The position numbers were made by a program, and so were the translations under genes. Below, piece by piece: positions 23,982-35,745 of a stretch of DNA of 64,000 nt. This DNA comes from Hymenoscyphus infarciens (Eukaryota > Ascomycota > Leotiomycetes > Helotiales > Helotiaceae). The notes under the pieces are model-generated. The model saw only the letters and a list, made by a program, of their open reading frames with translations. It was not told the DNA's origin and searched no databases. The number at the start of each line of letters is the position of its first letter. Position 1 is the stretch's first letter. The stretch spans positions 1 to 64,000 of the forward strand of contig LLCB01000182.1 in NCBI GenBank assembly GCA_001414345.1, written 5' to 3'.

Positions 23982-25315
23982 AGAGTTAGAGCTATAGCTA
24001 GTAGGCCTCTCTAAGCGAGATAACTCTCTATCTTAATTTCCGATACTCTCTTTTTAAAAACCTACTATAATTTAACCTTTTAACTAAAACTCTTTAAATT
24101 AAAGATAGTAGACTAAATACTCTCTCTCTCTTATATATACGAGCCTGGCTAGAATTAGTCTATACTAAAGCGCGCTAGAGTATACTAAGCCTAAGTAGAT
24201 AGAAAATCCTAAAGTACTATCTTTAAAGAATTAGAGGTATCTAAATCTACTATATAAAGGATCTATAAGGCCGATTTAAGTTGAATAACCTATAAAGAGA
24301 AGTAATATTAAAAGAGATTACTATCTAAATAATATATCTACGAAATTCTTTAGTTTATATCTTAAAATTATACTACTTATTAGATATCTTTTTTATAAGT
24401 TAAAAACGCTCTTAACTTATCTACTTCTCCTTATACTATCTACTAAGAACTTTACTATACTAGCTACTAACGATATATTATATATTCTTAACCCTTTATT
24501 AGCTGAATATAAGTAAAGAAACGTCTTACTTTTATGTTATTATACTACTAGTAGAGGATATTAGATTAGGTAGCTACTTATAGACAAAAGAGAGACTAGA
24601 GAAAGGTTATATAGTTAGATAAGTATATATTTAAGCTTAGAAAGAGTAGAAGAGTTTAAGTAATATAGCGTATAGACGAAAAGAGATATCTAGACTATAT
24701 TTAGTTAATATATTACTTAGAGAGAGTATTAGTTATAATTTAGAGTATAATTAGCTAGGATTATAAGTCTTCTCTTATCTTTCTAGAGAAGGAATAAGGC
24801 TATAAAGAGGTAAATTCTTAAGCGTATAGGGATTAAGTTCTTAAACTAGTTATCTTTCTACTATTTAATAAGCTTAGTACTAATTATATCTTTATAGAGG
24901 ACGGTTCAAAGGTATATAAAGGATATACTTATTTAGCTAAGCTTAAATATAATATTCGTAGCTTTAATTAGCCTCTTTCTTTACTTAATTTAAACATAAT
25001 AGAGAAGGTTTAGTAGTAGATAAAAGAAGAGTTAAAGAAGTTGCTTTTTATACTAACTTCTAAGAAGAGATTAATTAAAGAGATTTAAAAGCTCTAGGAT
25101 TTAGTTAATCTACGTGATTATAGGCGATATACTAAGCGATTAACTTATAAGTTAGAGGATGTTATTAAAGTAAAAGGATTAGCTACTATTTATTAATAAT
25201 ATATATAAGTTTTAAGATAAAAGACTTAAAGTTAGATTTATAATAGATTTTTAAATAATAAGTGTTAATTTAGTAGAGTTCGCTTAGAGAGCCTACTAGC
25301 TGTGGCTCTAACTCT
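23982..25315 (+). mobile_element. Tc1/mariner element, 1,334 bp
   Basis: Imperfect terminal inverted repeats of about 40 bp (AGAGTTAGAGC...TAGTAGGC at the left, mirrored at the right). TA is duplicated at 23,980-23,981 and 25,316-25,317. Inside is a plus-strand transposase pseudogene. It interrupts the R1 repeat exactly at a TA, because the R1 sequence continues on the other side. Confidence 0.92.
24110..25200 (+). pseudogene. Tc1/mariner transposase, degenerate
   Basis: Cut-and-paste transposase relic. The N-terminal region shows a helix-turn-helix-like stretch (LEVSKSTIYRIYKADLS, about 24,240-24,290). Near the end, FIEDGS holds the second catalytic Asp (codon at 24,900). LNIIEK holds a Glu (codon 25,002), about 34 residues later, as in DD34E enzymes where the family usually has PDLNPIE. 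The tail reads RDYRRYTKRLTYKLEDVIKV. Several stops make it inactive. Confidence 0.88.
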
Positions 25316-25325
25316 TACTATTATA

Positions 25326-26747
25326 TAAAAAAGCTAAACTTTTCTTCGCTAGTAATAGTATAAATAATATCTCTTTTAAGCTTTTTATCGCTTCTTTTGT
25401 TTTAAATATAACTCGGCCTAGATTTAGACTCGGAGAATAATATTCTTAAATAGCCGAGTAATTAGAGACTACCTAGATAGCTAGTAATACTAGGGTTTAG
25501 TATCTATATAGATAGCTAGTAAAAATCGTATTACTAATACGTTAAGAGATTAGAATATACTAAGTGTTTCTAAGAATTCTAATAACTCTAGATTTAGTAA
25601 ATAAGTCGATATACTATAGTTATCGCGAAGGCTTCTAAATCTAATCTTACTCTCTCTCTCTCTAAAACGATATTAATATATTAAATTTCTAAGAAGACTT
25701 TAGATCTCTCTCTAAATTAGTTCTATTATAAGGTATTAAGCGATAAACATCTTCTAGAGCTATCTCTCTTTCTAAAAGCCGTCTAAATAGTATCTATATA
25801 CTAAGATCTAGAAGATTCTAAAGAAATAATAATAGTCGAAGAGACTAGTAGGACTTCTTAAATATAGACTAGATATAGTCGGTTATATAAGCTTTAGAAG
25901 TAGAAAATCAAGAAATAAGAAATCGGCTAGCTAAGCTAGAAAGACAGATAAGCGAGCTTATATTTCAAAGTTAATAAAACGCTTCGTCTCTAAACTCTTC
26001 TTAATCTAACTCTCTTCTACTTCTAAGCCTAATATTATATCTCTTTTAGCTATAGATAGCTGTCTCTAATACCTTCTAATAATCCACCTCTACTTAATAT
26101 AGCTTCAAAGCTACTTTAGATACCTTCTAATAAAAAAGTAAGATAACTAAAAAGATTAAACCTTTAGATAATAGTATATTACCTATATACTAATAATAGA
26201 AGATATTAGTACGTAATAGACTCTAAGTAAATACCGACTACTATAGTTTACCTCTAGTATATAAAGCTCTTATTTAGAGTATAATAACTAGACTAGCTAG
26301 GAATTACCTAGAGCCTAGATATAAGTTAGAATTAGACCTTACTTTTATAGATTAAAAAGAGATAGTTACTCTTTTAGATACCTACTTTTTAACTAGTTAT
26401 AAGATAGAGAATACTTAGAACGCTTTTAGATTCTTATAAATAGAATAAGATAATATTAAAGAAACTTTTACTAATTTCAAAAGTCGCTTCTTAAATATAG
26501 CTATACTTAGAGAAGTATATAAATTAGATAAGTTCTTTTATATATAGGAAAAGATTATATCTTAGCTCTAAAACTTAGCTACTATAAAGAAGAGAGATTA
26601 GAAAAACAACTTTACTAGAATAGTATCTAAGCTTTTAGCTATAAATAAGGAGATATACTAAAATACTAAGTTATAAAATATTAGTACTATAGTTTAAAAT
26701 ACCTCTCTCTTCTTATCTAATATAGAACTAAACTTCTTATAACTATA
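25326..26747 (+). pseudogene. Gag-like region of the R1 retroelement
   Basis: Follows R1 in the same direction. The clearest part is 26,320-26,740, where the frame reads LDLTFID, then FRFL-IE-DNIKETFTNFKSRFL and later a Lys-rich end. This resembles retrotransposon gag capsid regions in pattern. The first half (25,400-26,200) has weak coding character. It is interrupted by X3 and continues at 28,664. The same sequence in inverted order occurs within G1 (31,200-32,600). Confidence 0.6.
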
Positions 26748-28663
26748 CTACTGAACCGCTATTTACTTAATACTAATTCGACTCCGATTCGACTTCGATT
26801 CGACTCTAATTCGACTCTGATTTAAATTAAGATTAACCTAGAGTCGGATTAGTATTAGAGTAGTTCTATTAGTTTAGAACCGATTTAGAACCGATTTAGA
26901 ACCGGTTTAGAACCGGTTTAGAAAGGTTCTACTAGTTTAGAGCTAGTTTAGAACCGATTTAGAGCTAGGTCTAAAAGAGAGCTAAATTAGTTTCTTAATC
27001 TATAATATCTAAAATATATCTAATCTAGAGTCGACTTTATATAAATAGTTCTAAACTAGTTTAGAACTAGTTTAGAACTAGTTTAGAATAAGGTTAGAGC
27101 TAGTTTTAGACTAGTACTAAAAAAGAATTAGAATAAAAGAGCTTAAAAAAGAGCTTAAAAAAGGACTTAAATTTAAAATCACGTAACTAGGTATATATTA
27201 CGTAGCTATACTACTCTTATATAATATACTCTAGTTCGTCGAATACTCGAGTCCTACTTCTACTAATTCTACTAATTCTACTAATTCTACTAATTCTACT
27301 AATTCTACTAATTATTCTACTAATTATTCTACTAATTATTCTACTAATTATTCTACTAAATACTCTACTAATCTAAATAACGTTATTCTTATATATATAC
27401 TATAATATAATTAGTTAGATCGTTTAGTAGTTTAATTAGTTAGTTAGAAACTATAAGATATATATATTAGTTTAAGAAGTAAGAGTAGAAATAGTACGTA
27501 CTAATAGCGACAGCGATAATATAGATAATAAATCTAATACTTCTAATTCACTAGGTAACTAATTCGAGGGCTCTAATTTATTCTACTAAAAGTCCGACTA
27601 TAAAATGTGTCTAAATCGTTAAAAAAGAAGAGATATATTATTATTATTATTCAACGACGTAGAATTAACTAGAGTAGCTAGCGTAATAAATATAACGTAG
27701 ATTATAATACTAATAAGTAGCCTAATAATAAGTAACGAATACGATATAATAGTAATAGAGAGTTATCGTCGTCGTCGTCGTCGTTGTTATTATTAAAGTA
27801 AAGTGTCGAAGTTAAAGTATTAAAGTCGAAGTCGAAGTCGAAGATAGAGGTAGCTTATATATCCGTAGGTCTTAGTAGTTATATAGCTAGTTAGACGTAG
27901 TATACCGTGTTTAGTAAGAGTAACTCTAGTAAGAGAACCACGCCTTACTATATAACCTACTTTAGTTATATAGTATACTTAAATTTATATACTAGTAGCT
28001 CTAATTATAAGAACTATTAATATATAATTACTAGTACTAAGTAAAGTTAATATATAAAAAGTCGCTTAAATCGCTTTTAAAAAAAAAACACTCTCTCTAG
28101 ACTTTTTATTTTTTCTTCTAAGTACTTTTTAAGTATTATTATACTACTAATATATAGCTAGTATATACTAAAGCTAGTATTAGTTATAATAGAATAGTAT
28201 AAGCTATCTAGAACTACTTAGAACTACTCCGAGTCTCTCTAAACTATAGCTAGCTATAGCTCTAATTAATTCAACGATTTAGAATAGGTTTAGAACCTCT
28301 CTAAATAGGTTCTAAACCTCTCTAAATCGAATCGGAACCTCGGAACCTCTCTAAATAGATTTAGAACCTCTCTAAATATAATTAGAACCTTAGAACCTCT
28401 CTAAACTATAGCTAGCTATAGCTCTAATTAATTCAACGATTTAGAATAGGTTTAGAACCTCTCTAAATAGGTTCTAAACCTCTCTAAATAAGATTAGAAC
28501 CTTAGAACCTCTCTAAATATAATTAGAACCTCTCTTAATAGAATCGGAATCTTAGAACCTCTCTAAATAAGATTAGATACTATGTCGACTCTTACTTAAG
28601 CTATTAAAATCGATTTAATACTAATTTAAACTAGTTTTAAGTAAAAGCGAGTAGATATATACG
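26748..28663 (+). mobile_element. X3: RIP-degraded X element, 1.92 kb
   Basis: Begins CTACTGAACCGC (RIP form of CTGCCGAACCGC) and ends GATATATACG. TA precedes the left end, but the right TA is mutated. All blocks of X2 are present: left repeats 26,760-27,110, core 27,178-27,975, right GAACCTCTC repeats 28,190-28,570. They carry many C-to-T/G-to-A changes. It is inserted in the gag-like region. Confidence 0.85.
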
Positions 28664-30152
28664 AATATAATAGCGAATCTTCTTCTACTTCTAAAGTAGA
28701 ATCGGAATTAAAAGACGATTATAAATAAGTTCTTAAGTACTCTAATTCAGACCTGAATCGTAAAAGAGAGGAATAAGGTAATATAATAACTCGGTAATAA
28801 CTTCGCCTTTAGCTAGCTAAAACTCTACCGACTCTAGTATAAAGTCTTATATTCTTTACTTTCTTACTTTCTTTTACTTCTAACTAGGCTAGAAGTTCCT
28901 TTTTATTTGAATTCTTTGAATCGGATACGAATTAGTACGCTCTCGAAGTAAGCTCTTAACTAAGTTATTACTACCTCTTAACTAAACGACCTCCGACTCT
29001 ACTCTGAATTTACCTTCGAGTTTACTTTAAACTTTTTTTGATTTTACTTTAAACTTTTTCTAACCTACTAGATAGAATCGGACTATACTCTTTTAGTAAA
29101 CGCTTACTTTAATATTAAAGAATTAGAAACGAAGTCTCTATTTTATAAGTATCTACGAACTAGGTTAGAAGGTATTAGCTATAGTATAAGAAGCTAGCCG
29201 AGGGTATATAATACTTAAAAGAGATATATCTAACGCTTTTTAAATAGTACTAATTATATTATAAATATACTAGCTTTTAGGTTTCTAATAAAAAGGGATT
29301 TATTACGCTTATATAATACTACTCTTCAGTCTTACTATAGTACTATTTATCTTTAATATCTTTATAAAGGCTCTTAAATAGATAATATAGTCGTATTTAA
29401 GGTAGTATATTATAAGCTACTATTTAAATAACGAGTTTACTATATTCAAAGCTATTAAAGCTACGTCTTAATTCCTTAAGAAATAAGCTATAGAGTATAG
29501 AACTCTTATACGAATATTAGATATACTAATTAATAATAAAAAGAGCGTCTAAGGTACGCTCTTAAAAGTAATAGAGTATTTAATAGATACTATCGCTTTT
29601 AGAGCCTCTATACTACTAGAAAAGCTAGCTAAGATAAAGCTTAAGATACGCTAATTTATTAACTATAAGAGTATTACTTATAATAAGCTTAAATCGCTTA
29701 CTAGCCTCTTATCTTTTTACGCTTCTATAGTATAATTAGACTAGGCCTTTTACTATAACTTCTAGACATTTATATATATATATAGCCTAACTACGTACTT
29801 TATATAGAAAGGAGGCGCCTCTTAAAAGAAGTCTAAGAGAATCTTAGATAGTAGAATAAGATATTACTATAGTTTAATAGTATATACTTCTTCGATAATA
29901 TCTATCTATATATATATCTCTTTTATAATACCTCTATTAAAAGCCTAGAAGCCTTCTTTTTAGAAGTAGATAATCTAAGATATATTTAGTAAAAGTATAT
30001 ATATACGCTACTAAAAGAATACGCTCTTTAGTTACCTCTTCTAGGGATTAGAAAAGACTCTTAATTTAATATAAATACTACTTTTAAGATTAAAGTAATA
30101 AGAATATTCTTCGAATAATAGAGAGAGAGATAGATAATAAAGAGAGTAATTA
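28664..30152 (+). pseudogene. End of gag-like region and reverse transcriptase relic
   Basis: 28,664-29,110 matches G1 in inverted orientation. From about 29,100 the plus frame changes to an RT. The most telling segment is near 29,600-29,760 (LEKLAKIKLKIRQF, then KLKSLTSLLSFYASIV). It matches the RT thumb pattern S-LLG-LSF--RVVPLGR known from DIRS-like retroelements. The RNase H frame begins before 30,152 and resumes at 32,915 after G1. Confidence 0.65.
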
Positions 30153-30449
30153 TATAATAGTACGAAATATATACTACTATAAAAGAGGTATATAAGAGTG
30201 CGTTTAGTAGAATAATATACGTAGATACTAGGCTCTAATATAGAAGAAAAGGAAAAACTATCTCTCTCTAACTCTAGGAGTAGGCTACTATATATAAGAG
30301 GTTCAGACTATATAAAAGAGTCTAAAACCGACTAACGTTATACGTCGTCTACGTAACCTTTCTAAAACAGATAATATAAGACAACAACTACTGAAACCCT
30401 ATATATAACAGGTACTCCTAGCTATCTAGGATAACGGTATACTGTTATA
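30153..30449 (-). repeat. G1 3' LTR (R1 family)
   Basis: 297 bp, with 8-bp complementary tips TATAATAG / CTGTTATA. It contains TATATAAGAGG-type promoter-like sequence. The purine tract abuts its inner edge at 30,450. Confidence 0.85.
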
Positions 30450-32617
30450 TCTCTCTCTCTTAAAAAAAGACTTATCCTCGAGTCTATCTATCTCTTATTA
30501 TTTAGAGTTGAATCGGGATAGTATAAGTATTGTAAATATGTTATATCTATTGATTTTATTAGTTTGAAGATATTGAACTTTGTTATAAGCGAGACGAGAT
30601 ATCGATTTTAGGTCTGAATTATAACTAAACTACTTCGTAGATGCTTGTAAAAGAGACTTCGTTCTAATCCTTCTATATTAAAGTAAGTATTCGCGTTTAC
30701 TAAAAGAGTATAGTCTGATCTAACTAGTAGGTTAGAAAAAGTTTAAAGTTTAAAAAGTTTAAAAGTCGAAGGTGAATTTAGAGAGGAGTTAGAGGTCGTT
30801 CGATCGAGAGGTAAGTTGTAGGTAATAGTAATAACTCAGTTAAGAGCTCACTTCGAGAGCGTACTAACTCGCATCCGATTCGAGTTCGAATGAAAAAAGA
30901 ACTTCTAGCCCGGCTAGAAGTGAAAAGAAAGTAAAGAATATAAGACTTTATACTAGAGTCGGTGGGGTTTCGGATAGTTAAAGGCGAAGTTGTTACCGAA
31001 GTTGTCAAAGTTGAAAATATTATCTAAAGTTTAGAATAATAAAAGAGGTAGTTTCGACTAGTTAAAGAGTTATTGCCAAAGGTTATTATATTACTTTGTT
31101 CTCTCTCTAAATTAGAGTACTTAAGAACTTATTCGTTATCTTTCGATTCTAATTCTACTTTAGAAGTAGTAGATTCGCTGTCGGATTATAAGGAGTTTAG
31201 AGCTAAATTAGATAAGGAGGGGGTATTTTAAACTAAAGTACTAATATTACGTAACTTAGTGTTTTAGTATATCTTCTTATCTAGAGCTAAAAGATTAGAT
31301 ACTATTTTAATAAAGTTATAGTTCTATTATCTCTTTCTTAAAGTAGCTAAGTTTTAGAGCTATAGTATAATCTTATTCTATATTTAAAAGAACTATTCTA
31401 ATTCTAGTATACCTCTAAGTATAGCTATACTTAAAAAGCAACTCTTAAAATTAGTAAAAGTTTCTTTAGCGTTATCTTTATCTTCTTTTATTTTTAAGAC
31501 TATAAAAGCGTTCTAAGCGTTCTTTGTTTTATAACTAGTTAAAAAGTAGGTATTTAAAAAAGTAACTATATCTTTTTAATCTTTAAAAGTAAGGTTCGAC
31601 TCTAACTTATATCTAGGCTTTAGGTAGTTCTTAGCTAGTCTGGTTATTATACTCTAAATAAGGGCTTTATATATTAGAGGTAAATCGTAGTAGTCGGTAT
31701 TTATATAGAGTCTATCTCGTACTAATATCTTCTATTATTAGTATATAGGTAAAATGCTATTATCTAAAGGTTTAATCTTTTTAGTTATCTTACTTTTTTA
31801 TTAAGAGGTATTTAAAGAAGCTTCGGTGCTATATTAGGTAGAGGTGGAATATTAGAAGGTATTAGAGGTAGCTGCTTATAGCTAAAAAGGATATAAATTC
31901 AAGCTTAGAAGTAGAAGAGGGTTCGATTAAGAAGGGTTTAAAAGAGAGTTAGATTAGAGAGGGTTTAGAGGAGGGTTTAAAAGTAAAGCGAGATATTAAC
32001 TTTATTAACTTTAAATGTCGCTTATCTATCTTTCTAGCTCTACTAGCCGATTCTTTATTTCTTGATTTTCTACTTCTAAAGTATATATAACTAATCGTAT
32101 CTAGTCTATATTTAAGAAGTCTTACTTATCTTTGTTTTTTTATTAAGATCTTCTAGATCTTAGTATATAGATACTATTTAGGCGGCTTTTAGAAAGAGAG
32201 GTAGCTCTAGAAGAGGTTTATTACTTAACGCTATTTAGCGGAACTATTAATATAATATCGAATTAAGAGAGAGAGAGAGTAAGAGCAGATTCAGAAGCCT
32301 TTGTAATAACTATAGTATATCGACTTATTCACCGAACCTATATATAGTAGTCTCTATATAGAGAGGGTTATTAGAAGCCTCTGAAGTATTTAGCGTATTC
32401 CTACTTTCTTAATATATAAAACACGCTTTTTACTAGCTATCTAAAACCGATACTAAACTCTGATATCACTAGCTGTCTAGGAGATCTCTAGAATCCTAGC
32501 TATTTAAGAATATTATCATAATAGACTAATTCGAGTCTAAAGCGAAATAAAAGCAATAAAAAGCTTAAAGAGATATTATAAATACTATTACTAGCGAAGA
32601 AGAGTTTTTCCTTTTTA

Positions 32618-32914
32618 TATAATAGTACGAAATATATACTACTATAAAAGAGATATATAGAAGTATATTCAGTAGAATAATATATATAGATATTAGGCTC
32701 TAATATAGAAGAAAAGGAAAAACTATCCCTCTCTAACTCTAGGAGTAGGCTACTATATATAAGAGGTTTAGACTATATAAAAGAGTCTAAAACCAACTAA
32801 CGTTATACGTCGCCTACGTAACCTTCCTAAAACAGATAATATAAAACAATAACTACTAAAACTCTATATATAGCAGGTACTCCTAGCTATCTAGGATAAT
32901 AGTATACTATTATA
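32618..32914 (-). repeat. G1 5' LTR (R1 family)
   Basis: 297 bp, the same length as the other LTR. Most differences are transitions, consistent with RIP. Confidence 0.85.
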
Positions 32915-34576
32915 ATTATCTATATAGATAATACTACTATATAGATTAAACTCTTTAAGTAGTTCTTAAGATACCTCTACTAAAATCGCCTCTTATAAGC
33001 TACTTTATACCTAGCTACCTAATATAATATTAATATATAATTAGAGTATATACTAAGAGTAGATAATATCTTAGTAGATACTATCTTACGTAATTTATAT
33101 AGAATAGTAGCTAATTAGTACTTATACTAGTAGTCTCTTAATTTAATAATCTCTTTCTTAATTACTTTAAATATATAAAGAATAAAGTTAAGATATCTAA
33201 GATATATATAAAGCTCCTTTATTATAACCTCTTACTAAATACTTAGAAGGTATATAATATATATATACGCTCTTTTAAGAGGTTCTAGATTAAGAGACTC
33301 TAGTAACCGTAGCTAGCGACGACTTTAACACTTTATAAGTAGGTTTTAAGAAGAGTATCTAAAGAGATTAGTTAAAGACTTTTAAAAGTAGACTTTATAT
33401 AAATCAGCCTTTCTATAATTCAATTAATATATATTAAGTATAACCTAGATCTAAAGCTATTCAAGTCTCTACTTTTATAACGAATTATAGTAAGCGTTTA
33501 AGTAATATAGAGCTCTTATAAGAAGAAGAAGATAGAGCCTTTATTAATATTATAATTATACTAGATTATCTCTTAAGCTCTAAAAGCTAGGCCTCGAGTC
33601 TTATAGCTAAGATAGATTCATAGCTTTAACTTTAAAGCTATAATAAAGCTAGCTTTTATAAGATTCCTTTATATAGTAGAAATTATATATAAAGATACTA
33701 ATTTAGCTAACTATAGAGTATTTATATATAGACATCTTTAATAATAAGATATTACTTTTACAAAGGAAGACAAATATATAATTATACGTCTATAATTAAG
33801 TAAATTACTACGAGTATATAAAGGTAGAGAGAGATATTAGTATTAGGTATAGAATTACCTACCTACTCTATAGTAGCACTTTAAGCGCTATTTACTCTTA
33901 ATTCTTAACCTTCTATAGTACTACTCTTTTACTAGGAAAGTAGCTTCTTTATAAGAAACTAATATATTAGCTCTTTATACTACTATCTCTAAATAGTTAG
34001 CGTTAGTAATAGTATATTATATTTAAGACATAGTTCGTATAAGAGCGCTATATAATATACTTCTAATAATAGAGTATTAGATATAGATATTTAGATACTT
34101 AGAAAGTAGACTTTAAATACTTTTAAGAGGTACTTTACTCTAAGCTATTAGAAGTAATACCTTTTAAATAAGCGCTTTTTAATAGATAAGGCTTCTTCTC
34201 TTCTAACCTAGTAGGCTTTAGAAGACCTCTATAGTTAGTAGGTAGTATATTCTCTATTATAACTATATTACTTTACTATTTACGCTACTTATAGTTATTT
34301 TTGCTTTTAAAAAGCCTTATTCTTTCTTATACTTATAGCAGCTTCTCTTTAGTTAGTTAAGTAACTTTACTTAAAACAGCTAATAGTACTTACTCTTTTT
34401 ACTCTTATATTAGTAAAATACTTAGAGAGCCTTCTAATTAGCTTAAAAAGAAGATATATAAGAGAGTATAGAGTAAGATACTAGAAGCTAGCTAGTAAAT
34501 ATAGAAATTCTTAAAATAGCCTTAAATACGTATATATAACGAAAAGCGATAAACTTCTACTAAACGCACTCTTATA
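32915..34576 (+). pseudogene. RNase H and tyrosine recombinase relic
   Basis: Directly after G1 the plus frame reads YIDNTTI and later VDNILVDTILRN, a D-x-A-D-x-LSR-like RNase H end (32,920-33,110). From 33,240 a second domain appears. It contains NFKAIIKLAFIRFL (about 33,640) and YKDTNLANYRVFIYRHL followed by DITFTKEDKY (33,690-33,790), an H-S-F-R-like site near 34,025-34,050 (frameshifted), and TFKRYFT near 34,110-34,140 with a possible catalytic Tyr. This is the layout of a tyrosine recombinase after RT and RNase H, as in DIRS-type retroelements. Many stops. The last ~30 bp before 34,577 match the inside of R1, so the right terminus is truncated. Confidence 0.62.
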
Positions 34577-35293
34577 TACCTCTTCTATAGTAGAGAAGGT
34601 TTCTAAGTAATTAATATCTAGAACTTAATTAAAGCCTTATATTATCTATCTAGCTTTATATTTTATAATATTATTATTAAAGTTAGTTTTAATTTTATAT
34701 ACTTACTTATCTTTTAAAGATATTCTATTACTAAGTAGATCTACTAGATTCTAAGTATTTTATAATTCTAGTTTATCTAGTTTTAGTTTTATAGCTTAAA
34801 GCTATTTAGTACTCTTAATATTAGATATAGCTTCTTTATAATTAGTAGACTTATTATTAATAGTAGCTACTATAGCTAGCGTATCTATATTATTTATATT
34901 ATATAGATTATTATTTAATTTATTATTTTTAAGCTTATTTATATTAAGACTATTAAGTCTAGTATTATTTATATCTAGTTCTTCTAGATTACTAGTTTTA
35001 ATCTTAGTTGTATTTAATATATCTTTATTATTAGTTATAATATAATTTTTATTAAAATTACTAAGAGTAGATATCTTAAACTTATTAAGATTATTACTTC
35101 TAATCTTATTTATATCTAAACATCTTAGATTATTTATATCTTCTAATAAACTAGTATCTATATAATTATTATTTATTTCTATAATATTACTTAAAACTCT
35201 ATTCTCTATTATATCTATATCTCTAACCTAAATAGGTATTTTAAGTATAATATTATAGAGCTTATATAGGTTTTTATTAAAGCTTATTAGTAT
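34577..35293 (-). pseudogene. Copia2 relic, part 2
   Basis: Resumes exactly where 23,682 stopped: both match the Copia1 site near 11,060. It covers the RT N-terminal side and the linker (Copia1 11,060-11,760) in the same orientation. Heavily RIP-mutated. Confidence 0.8.
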
Positions 35294-35745
35294 TAGAAGT
35301 AGAGTACGCTAACGATACTAGAGTCTTTCTCTTAGATAGTAAACTTATACCTAGAACAGTCTCTTTTATACTTATAAGTAGTCTTTTAGACTAATTTATA
35401 GTATATACTAAACATATTCACCTCTATAAATAAGAGACACTATAAAGAGGACAGCTAGAGTAGTATTTCAACGATTATTATCTATACTAACTAAGCTCTT
35501 AAGAGAGCTATTATATTATAATATAATATATACTAGATTAGAAGACGAGGTCGAGATAGAGGTTATACTTAGAGTTTAGATTAGTTAATTTATTTACTTT
35601 ATAAGTCTCTTTTATCTTTCTTTTATTAACTCTAGATACGGAGCTAATAGCTCGTAACTATATTTATAGACTAGATCTAAATAGTACGTCTATATATCTG
35701 CTAAAGCGGATAAATAGACTATTAATTATAAAAATAAAAAAATAA
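35294..35745 (+). mobile_element. SINE-like retroposon, 452 bp, 15-bp target duplication
   Basis: Inserted in Copia2 and bounded by a perfect 15-bp direct repeat AAAGCTTATTAGTAT (35,279-35,293; 35,746-35,760). The right end is an A-rich tail of (A)4-7T type. Long target duplications and an A-rich tail point to LINE-machinery insertion. No protein frame is visible. The head (TACGCTAACGATACTAGAGTC) may be a RIP-altered pol III A-box-like start, but this is a guess. It could also be a short LINE fragment. Confidence 0.7.

Larger units (their letters stand above)
23683..25325 (+). repeat. R1 LTR-like repeat (left copy), split by a Tc1 element
   Basis: R1 occupies 23,683-23,981 plus 25,316-25,325. 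It is the reverse complement of the 297-bp LTRs at 30,153 and 32,618. It starts TATAATAG and ends CTATTATA, RIP forms of probable TG...CA ends. It precedes the gag-like region in the same orientation, so it behaves as a 5' LTR. The flank before it is Copia2 (AGTA at 23,679-23,682). Confidence 0.75.
30153..32914 (-). mobile_element. G1: gag-only LTR element, 2.76 kb
   Basis: Direct 297-bp LTRs at 30,153-30,449 and 32,618-32,914, with ATTA duplicated on both sides (30,149-30,152; 32,915-32,918). In the minus direction a purine tract (AGAGAGAGAGA) stands immediately before the 3' LTR, as in LTR retrotransposons. The interior holds only the gag-like region and a short unique tail, with no RT, integrase or RNase H. 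Removing G1 with one ATTA restores an RNase H-like frame (I-Y-I-D-N-T-T) in the host element. It is therefore a non-autonomous derivative moved by proteins of a relative. Confidence 0.85.
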
